Source of the DNA: Lysobacterales bacterium
GTDB lineage: Bacteria; Pseudomonadota; Gammaproteobacteria; Xanthomonadales; SZUA-36
Reading direction: 5' to 3'
Assembly: GCA_009692275.1 (NCBI GenBank)
Contig: SHZL01000058.1
Location: 1 to 11,914, forward strand
DNA length: 11,914 bases
In this document: positions 8,901 through 11,914 of the stretch, piece after piece
Layout of the letters: every line of letters starts with the position of its first letter
Numbering within the stretch: the stretch's first letter is position 1
Position numbers and translations under genes: made by a program
The notes under the pieces: model-generated
Databases searched by the model: none
Seen by the model: only the letters and a program-made list of their open reading frames with translations
Told to the model about the DNA's origin: nothing

Positions 8901-9143
8901 TTCAGTAACCCTGAACAGCGCAATTGGGTCATCGCCAATAACAGACCACTTCAGGGTGGCAGAGCCATCGGCACTGGCCAACGCAGTCGGAGAAACCCAG
9001 GCAGGCTCTGACTGTGCGCTGACCTGAGCCGGCATCACGGTTGCCAGCAGGATCAACAACAGCGGCGCGGCGCTGCGACTTCCTGCAAGCAGAATTTTCA
9101 CGGCGAGTTTCCACGCCCGCCCTTTGCCCCTTGGTGCGATCAT
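2079..9143 (-). CDS. Giant secreted SpvB/TcB-TcC-like RHS repeat protein with unassigned C-terminal tip
   Basis: The 2354-residue protein is probably exported by Sec and displayed or released as an RHS cocoon. Seen in order: signal peptide at 1-43 (cut after VSA); an Fn3-like domain at about 46-138 with C114 and C124; an SpvB-type segment at about 166-230 (YSIPLLTAP...GGLAPHVSI...GNGHLGVGGSLGGL); seven FG-GAP/VCBS-type loops (DFSGDGRPD-like) between about 490 and 915; a TcdB-mid-like segment at about 948-1060 (GITDGFGARTTINY); about 20 YD/RHS repeats from about 1220 to 1845; the RHS core at 1990-2051 (GFTGHEHADGLGIIHMNGR, YDPRIGRFLQADP, then NPLSYTDPSG). A glycine/alanine-rich hydrophobic stretch follows at 2065-2188, then the tip at 2190-2354. 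AGGGGA six bases before ATG 9143 supports the start; Met37 would lose the signal peptide. In Tc toxins the TcB and TcC halves form a shell around a toxic C-terminus, and here both halves are one chain. There is no SpvB ADP-ribosyltransferase domain and no nuclease motif I recognise in the tip. No frameshift is seen. The architecture is firm; the toxin role is inferred. Confidence 0.96.
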   Translation of the reverse strand: MIAPRGKGRAWKLAVKILLAGSRSAAPLLLILLATVMPAQVSAQSEPAWVSPTALASADGSATLKWSVIGDDPIALFRVTEEHAGARQVSYTDQPQLQVLRTEQGKYTFLVQACTRLADGYPQCGEVSQPLVLTVTVAANPEDPPAPVGAPDMTVDAASSRVGSTAGFFRVDVSGNANYSIPLLTAPASGGLAPHVSIDWSSQAGNGHLGVGGSLGGLSVISRCPQTIEQDGVKRPVGITLSASDRFCLDGRRLIATAGAYGANGTEYRAELDTFDKVVSYGIAGAGPAYFTVWHKNGNISQYGSSADSRIEARSATDAQTVLTWALNKTADQAGNYVNHLYSEQSGSASGPVEYMLASIQYTGNSTSGTLPHAQLDFIYTSGRSDAVKTAAAGGSQVQNHWLQRIDSLARINSASALVALRSWHLDYGTDGYGRMALQSVTECNNAQKLYCFAPTRFDWQYSRNGISSSGLQVGSVFNVQHSALAFADFSGDGRPDLLLTEKSGTTFVFRTAVALASGGFSAPSTTTYTIPGNGSANLPVALQAIDLNADGFEDVIYPSTSGWQARVSNGTGLGAASGVSGSCCGLTNPPLARIMDFDGDGLADLVTSRAVVGGGTELVLLHNRFSPVNSSVVGFDAAQVLTVNLTTNLFPEQSTGGWFIDTEAPHFADESSTSAPFARPFDYNGDGAVDLLVRLSQRYVKCGTGCVPRAPGTTDNSPTRISRFIIDESAATATRASSGESYAWASFYVVLKAAGDYTFVRGDLLATGDDCTVSDACSPFSALPRVQRIHPVDVNADGLADVAYQDAFFQWQAQINSGAGLLATSIPIVKLTDLGVSSRARFVDITGDGFPEFIYPSATAQASAKWVMHENRFGAGFAAALATSTVFGDSDQQDVSAFLDINADGFLDNLFVDRSSLGTVESSTTRVYPGGNTTSTSGAGAINGVTGITDGFGARTTINYLPLSNTVVYTRMRDSKNARWGQLSAVHDVIAPVYVVSKVQSGAPVFGNAQAQSSVEYHYLGAKLQSGGRGFLGFGEVVAYDPQSRIRTNTRYRQDFPFVGMAADVTRVLVGTGLKLGPISNPVAISPETWPIVTAMTAAPATASGTTLLSYSINQAGRIATVAGKAIFFPFAENGVQRFYALSGVFDYKTLTTTKFDTYGNAIEIAARTYDADGTSVFASTTTQSTFTTDLARWRLGQETSRFTTQSRAGTANITRELALTYDAQTGLLRQEIVEPNRTAFKVTTAHTLDPFGNRLTTTVTGYGMSPRSRSVTFDPLGRFVVKPRNALSQQTAKTTQWDALGNALAMQDIDGTATVTAVDFMGRPFISWVATGAMSKTIRRSGAGSYCPAADTAYYSVETGNGRPAQQRCFDRLGREVRSASQGFDGRFVYIDRYYDESGRPERVSEPYFAAESRYWNQTAYDALGRVDSLLSADGDDMTYDYDSSAGGCIAGTPRLTRTTNSLGQVRLEQRNALGETTRVYDHLCGKTGYEFDAGGNLVRVTGVDGAATTAVFDLGGRKVSLDDPDKGFWQYGYNPLGEMTRQLDEKSQAIDLVYDQLGRVIHRRELTSVSSLGDNIYTTVNHEEYSWNNSVVQTVKGKGAILQQVYRSGEAGAVLHQRQFSYDSFGRPGLVSTTVDSMQFAEETTYDGFGRPFQQFDASGGDNGVRFHYNSRGFLEKVQEAREGVNGKTYQQIQSVDARGNPTYMKLANGVAVFASYQPQSGRIKTLEAYDVNGMELQYVSYLFDTAGNLTLRYDTSRSNNLQEKFNYDVLNRLEQVLLSVNGGVFQSTLSMRYTNSGNISYKSDVGNYQYGPLSAGPHAATQAGAITFTYDANGNQLTSSDGRAISYSLFDQATSIVKENSSTRFEYGIANERIKRIDSNSVDGVKTTWTLGSVERIQQGSNNPFFKRSLAGIAVADYYPATGVQNTVYLVKDHLGSIHTTTTASGTVADSSGMSFNAFGERRNTTWSGPLTAAGMFSTNGITTRGFTGHEHADGLGIIHMNGRIYDPRIGRFLQADPIVQDPRNSQSLNRYTYVFNNPLSYTDPSGYFGLSYFIKKWGRVIVGAVAGYFTFGAASAWAFSLMPSVAAGVATTAAFTASAAIGGAAAGFVGGAIVSGSLKGAVRGAFAGALTGGVAGYFGNTYSLNRIAADGVTGGVSAEIFGQKFKDGLILGTLISSATYLSVKLRAYQKAQSEQFPGQIGQSPGFRGITDKIAGERIYEESWVESGAAAAFERGMPLDEVFDRFYIPNRRHLSPLGGLQGGPGLLFNRPYAPGGFVDYVLEGYSGVHDSFNQSFFYTGNGTNITFTSPIQKAIGYFINPANVVVATPIVLPSLFPDYLRFLYFAEQAR

Positions 9144-9173
9144 GACTTTCCCCTGTTGCGGCAGACAATGCCG

Positions 9174-9193
9174 GGTGAAATAAAACGTTCACC
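9174..9193. promoter_or_regulatory. 20-bp dyad near the RHS start codon
   Basis: GGTGAA (9174-9179) and TTCACC (9188-9193) form a perfect 6-bp inverted repeat with an 8-bp AT-rich centre, 31-50 bases upstream of the RHS ATG. The size and position suit a repressor operator or a 5'-leader hairpin. I find no convincing sigma70 -35/-10 pair in 9144-9300 on the minus strand, so the promoter itself is not located. One short dyad can occur by chance. Confidence 0.25.
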
Positions 9194-9304
9194 AGAACTA
9201 CTGCAGGGTCACGGGGGTCGTCTATGGCAAAACAGGAGAAACGTAAAACGAATGGGAAATACCTACACGGACTGGATGGCGCGTCCTACAAAATCCCAAA
9301 AATA

Positions 9305-9360
9305 TGAAGCCAGTGAATTGAAGCCAAAAAACTGAGGCCAAATAATTGAGAGAACAAAAT
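9305..9360. repeat. Four degenerate 14-bp tandem repeats between the kinase and RHS genes
   Basis: Copies start at 9305, 9319, 9333 and 9347, exactly 14 bp apart: TGAAGCCAGTGAAT, TGAAGCCAAAAAAC, TGAGGCCAAATAAT and TGAGAGAACAAAAT. Copies 2 and 3 share 11 of 14 bases; copies 1 and 2 share 10 of 14; copies 3 and 4 share 9 of 14. A weaker fifth copy may lie at 9291-9304. The array sits 6 bp beyond the kinase stop codon and about 160-220 bp upstream of the RHS start. It could be an iterated binding site or decayed slippage sequence. No coding frame of interest runs through it. Confidence 0.6.
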
Positions 9361-9365
9361 TCCGG

Positions 9366-10352
9366 TCAGTTGGCGACGTTTGCCCTGAGCCAGGTCAGCA
9401 AGCTCCAGGCCGGCGCCTCCGTTACAAACCAATTGGAATTGCTTGCATCGATGGTGCGGCGCTGTGCGGCAACGCAGATGGAAACCGCCAGTCGCGTGCA
9501 CGCCAGGGGCAACAACACCGCTCGCTCTGCTGCAGACAAAGGCCGCACGGATTCATAGCCGCCGATGACCTGCTCTGCTACCGCCAGCGGATCCGGCACA
9601 TCCATCATCTGGTAGGCAAGGCAGATCGCCAGTTCGCACACGGTGGGGTTGTAACAACTGTCACCAAAATCCAGCAGTCCGCTGACCTGGCCCGCGGTGA
9701 TGCGAATGTTTTCCGGGTTGCCATCGCCGTGGATAAACTGCCATGGAAGTGTGGCTAAGGCGGGACAGATTTTTGCGGTGAACTGAGCAAATGCCCAGGC
9801 GAGTAATTCGTGGCGTTGGGGATCGTCGAGCAAGGCCAATTTCCCCTGATGCTGGCCGGCATCGGCCAAATCCCAGCGATGCTTGCGATGGGCGGCGGGG
9901 TGATCAAAATGAGCTACCGCCTGATCGAACCTGGCCAGAGATTTACCCAGGTCAATGCGCAAATTTCCTGATATATCAGAAATGTCTGAGAGGTTAATGC
10001 CAGACACATAATGTAGTAATCTCAATCGTTTATCCTGTTCATTTTGAATATTACTATGAACATTAATTCGCGTTTCAATTTTCCCGTTCAGGTTCTTGAT
10101 GATTGCGGGTAAATCCAGGCCCATTTGCGCCTTTCCGGCATGTTCCAGGGCCGCGAATTCCATCTCAACTACCTCCGACGGCATGTCCGGCCCGGCGATC
10201 TTGGCAATCACGCACTGGCCATCATTGGCCGTCACCAGGTAATTGAGATTCTCTCCCGGAAGGCGACTGAGCGTCCCCTCTATACCGTACTGTTCGCGAA
10301 TCTCCGTGCGCACGATTTCACGCATATCGTCAAGTGAATTCTGTTCGTTCAT
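9366..10352 (-). CDS. Aminoglycoside phosphotransferase-fold small-molecule kinase, hydroxylysine kinase-like
   Basis: The 328-residue cytoplasmic enzyme has the APH/choline kinase-like fold. The N-lobe has an ENLNYLV strand (34-40) and the presumed ATP-binding K51 in CVIAKI. The C-lobe has the catalytic loop H208-G-D210-GNPEN, with D210 the likely catalytic base, and the metal-binding D228-F-G in LLDFGDS. The stretch after it (NPTVCELAICLAYQMM...GGYESVRPLS) resembles hydroxylysine kinase (HYKK/AGPHD1) and the kinase domain fused to some bacterial class III aminotransferases. A hydroxylated amino acid or amine is therefore a likelier substrate than an antibiotic. No aminotransferase is nearby, so the substrate is open. 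The start has no strong Shine-Dalgarno. It lies 50 bp after the propeller gene, so the two may be co-transcribed. Bases 9961-10080 (residues about 91-131) are only 30% G+C (36/120), an odd AT-rich patch inside the gene. Confidence 0.92.
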   Translation of the reverse strand: MNEQNSLDDMREIVRTEIREQYGIEGTLSRLPGENLNYLVTANDGQCVIAKIAGPDMPSEVVEMEFAALEHAGKAQMGLDLPAIIKNLNGKIETRINVHSNIQNEQDKRLRLLHYVSGINLSDISDISGNLRIDLGKSLARFDQAVAHFDHPAAHRKHRWDLADAGQHQGKLALLDDPQRHELLAWAFAQFTAKICPALATLPWQFIHGDGNPENIRITAGQVSGLLDFGDSCYNPTVCELAICLAYQMMDVPDPLAVAEQVIGGYESVRPLSAAERAVLLPLACTRLAVSICVAAQRRTIDASNSNWFVTEAPAWSLLTWLRANVAN

Positions 10353-10363
10353 GGCGAGGTGTT

Positions 10364-10402
10364 ACCGGTTTTCATCCCATGGTGGATGGTATGCAAACCG
10401 GT
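10364..10402. other. Nested inverted repeat between the propeller and kinase genes
   Basis: ACCGGTTT (10364-10371) pairs perfectly with AAACCGGT (10395-10402). Inside it CATCC (10373-10377) pairs with GGATG (10384-10388) around a 6-base loop. The structure starts immediately after the propeller gene stop codon and ends 11 bp before the kinase ATG. On the minus strand no T-tract follows (AACACCTCGCC), so it is not a standard intrinsic terminator. It could stabilise the upstream mRNA end, or hold back initiation of the kinase, whose start region it abuts. Confidence 0.5.
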
Positions 10403-11914
10403 CTAGTCAGCTTGCAGACGTTTGAGCCTGTCGGCTTCACTCGCCAGCACCGCCCGCTGTGGTTCAGTGGGTGGCGCATCCACGTGTTCCAGATCAATGG
10501 CGAGAGCGGTGAGCGCCGTGGCTATGGATTTGGGCGTATCGATACCGGGCTCTGCTTGGTGCTCTTCTTTGGGCTCTTTCGTTTCCGCGGCAAGCGTTAC
10601 CGTGCGCTGCAACACCGCCGCTACTTCCTGCTGGAAGCTCAGCAGTTCGGCCAGTTCCTGATCGGTGGTGGTGACGCGCGGGTCCATCACCACGGTCAGT
10701 TGCTGTTCAGTCGATTCATTCCCGACGCTCAGGCGCACCGTGTATTTCCCGGGCAGAACAAAAGCGCCCTCCGGCAGAATGGGGGTTTCGATTTCCGGCA
10801 CGGCGGCAATGGAATACTCCGACTCCAATGTCGGCGGCGGAGCATAACGCAGGTTCCATACAAAGCGATGATGGCCCGGAGTGGCCGCCAGGGGCTGTGG
10901 GTCGCCCAGCCAGGTCTTGGCGAAATACACTCGTGCATTTGGCTTCGGCGGCAGGCTCTCACTGTCAAAACTCTGGATCACGCTGCCATCGCTTGCGAGG
11001 ATCTCGAGGCGCACGGGACCGCTAAAACCGTCCGGCAGGATGTAGTCCAGTATCGCTCCGGCCGGCGGATTCTGGCCGGTGGGTTCTTCCGGCGGCAGCG
11101 GCGTGTCATTGTTCTGGTTGAAGCGCAGGCGCACCGCCGTAGCCGGCGCTACGAGCTCCGCTACGGGCTTGGCGTTGGCCTTTGAGTTGGGGCTGACCGC
11201 AGCGATGTGTCTTAACGGAGCAACGTCGGTGAGCACCCAGAGGGCACGGCCCTGCGTGGCAATGACGAGATCGCCGTTATGCACCAGCAGGTCGTTAACT
11301 CCCGTTGTGGGCAGATTGAGTTGCAGGCTCTGCCAGTGTTCGCCGTCATCAAACGACAGGTGCACACCGCGGCTGGTGCCCGCGTACAGCAAGCCGGGAT
11401 GTTGCGGGTCCTGGCGCACCACGTTTACATTGGCCCCAGCGGGCAGGCCATGACCCATTTCCCGCCAGCTCTTGCCGGCGTCGTGGGTGACATAGGCGCG
11501 CGGGTTAAAGTCATTCACGCGGTGCCGGTCAACCGCGAGGTAGGCCGTACGCGTATCCACTGCGGAAGCATCAATCAGGTTGACCCTGCTCCAGTCCTCC
11601 AGCCCGGCGGGGGTGACATTGTCCCAGCTGTCGCCTCCATTGTTGGTCAGAAACACCCGGCCATTATTGGTGCCGGCCCAGACCAGTCCGTCCTGCAGTG
11701 GCGAGGGGGCAATGCTGAATATCGTCCCATAACCGCAGGCAGTGGCCTGGTCGAGCGGCGCGTCCTTGCAGTCGCTGCCAGCTGTACCTTGGGCGGGGTC
11801 GGCACCGCTCAGGTCGGGGCTGATGGTTTGCCAGCTCTGGCCACCGTCCGCTGATCGAAACACCACCTGTGCAGCGGTATACATGGCATGGGGCGGCACA
11901 GCGGAAATCGCCAG
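10403..11914 (-). CDS. BNR/Asp-box beta-propeller protein (VPS10/sialidase-like), C-terminal part (5' end outside window)
   Basis: This is the last 503 residues of a larger protein. The frame is open at the right edge (LAISAVPPHAMYTAAQVVF), so the GTG at 11899 is internal. Four Asp-box-like motifs are visible: RSADGGQSW, LTNNGGDSW, VTHDAGKSW and LSFDDGEHW. They mark blades of a beta-propeller of the BNR/VPS10 (sortilin-like) type. Blade turns such as LVWAGTNNGRVFLT and LLYAGTSRGVHLS support this. After the propeller comes a beta-sandwich-like region (PVRLEILASDGSVIQSF, HHRFVWNLRY, PGKYTVRLSV), resembling the FlgD-like modules common in this family, then a charged helical tail. Family members are usually about 1000 residues, secreted, and often annotated as glycosyl hydrolase without proof. 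I see no sialidase catalytic arginine triad in this part, so enzymatic activity is not supported. Its stop codon abuts an inverted repeat. The kinase gene lies 50 bp downstream on the same strand. Confidence 0.92.
   Translation of the reverse strand: MAISAVPPHAMYTAAQVVFRSADGGQSWQTISPDLSGADPAQGTAGSDCKDAPLDQATACGYGTIFSIAPSPLQDGLVWAGTNNGRVFLTNNGGDSWDNVTPAGLEDWSRVNLIDASAVDTRTAYLAVDRHRVNDFNPRAYVTHDAGKSWREMGHGLPAGANVNVVRQDPQHPGLLYAGTSRGVHLSFDDGEHWQSLQLNLPTTGVNDLLVHNGDLVIATQGRALWVLTDVAPLRHIAAVSPNSKANAKPVAELVAPATAVRLRFNQNNDTPLPPEEPTGQNPPAGAILDYILPDGFSGPVRLEILASDGSVIQSFDSESLPPKPNARVYFAKTWLGDPQPLAATPGHHRFVWNLRYAPPPTLESEYSIAAVPEIETPILPEGAFVLPGKYTVRLSVGNESTEQQLTVVMDPRVTTTDQELAELLSFQQEVAAVLQRTVTLAAETKEPKEEHQAEPGIDTPKSIATALTALAIDLEHVDAPPTEPQRAVLASEADRLKRLQAD

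Noticed and set aside
2079..9143. SpvB-type ADP-ribosyltransferase toxin
   Set aside because: Only the N-terminal SpvB-type segment is present. I see no ADP-ribosyltransferase catalytic pattern (such as an ExE motif in a suitable context) in the C-terminal tip.
9144..9300. Sigma70 promoter for the RHS unit (for example TTGCCA near 9229)
   Set aside because: A TTGCCA-like -35 exists, but no acceptable -10 lies 16-18 bp downstream. I do not report a promoter.
9366..10352. Aminoglycoside resistance gene
   Set aside because: The APH fold is shared by many small-molecule kinases, and the C-lobe wording resembles hydroxylysine kinases more than resistance enzymes.
10334..11185. A 283-codon open frame on the plus strand opposite the propeller gene
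   Set aside because: The minus-strand frame carries clear Asp-box motifs. The plus-strand product has no recognisable family and is a shadow.
11897..11899. GTG at 11899 as the start of the propeller protein
   Set aside because: The frame continues to the window end with residues (LAISAV) that fit a propeller blade, so this is an internal valine.

Overview
The window comes from a bacterium of medium-high G+C content, most likely a gammaproteobacterium. That guess rests on protein style only: an EF-G paralogue of proteobacterial type, Sec and lipoprotein signals of Gram-negative type, and an SpvB/TcB-like RHS protein. I could not verify it, and I do not name a genus.

Layout, left to right. 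(1) Positions 1-726 (+) hold the C-terminal third of an elongation factor G family protein, probably a secondary FusA2-like paralogue because no tuf or ribosomal protein gene follows it. It ends in a convergent hairpin (731-758). (2) Positions 757-9143 (-) look like one transcription unit read right to left: a 2354-residue secreted RHS protein (9143-2079), a small lipoprotein whose ATG overlaps the RHS stop codon by 4 bp (2082-1453), and a small secreted protein 30 bp further on (1422-757). (3) Positions 9144-9365 are a 222-bp intergenic gap. It holds a 14-bp-period degenerate tandem repeat and a 20-bp dyad near the RHS start. (4) Positions 9366-10352 (-) encode an APH-fold kinase resembling hydroxylysine kinases. 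(5) Positions 10403-11914 (-) encode the C-terminal part of a BNR/Asp-box beta-propeller protein of the VPS10/sialidase-like type, cut by the window edge. A nested inverted repeat fills the 50 bp between genes 4 and 5.

The centrepiece is the RHS unit. The protein has a Sec signal peptide, an Fn3-like domain, an SpvB-type N-terminal segment, seven FG-GAP/VCBS-type calcium-loop motifs, a TcdB-mid-like segment, about 20 YD repeats and a recognisable RHS core ending in DPSGY. After the core come about 120 glycine/alanine-rich hydrophobic residues and a C-terminal tip that I cannot assign to a known toxin family. In effect it joins the TcB-like and TcC-like halves of a toxin cocoon in one exported chain. 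The tip and the two small downstream genes are clearly poorer in G+C than the RHS body. The first of those genes is a lipoprotein translationally coupled to the tip. This is the usual arrangement of a polymorphic toxin with its immunity gene, so the lipoprotein is a candidate periplasm-facing immunity protein. That role is an inference from arrangement, not from sequence similarity.
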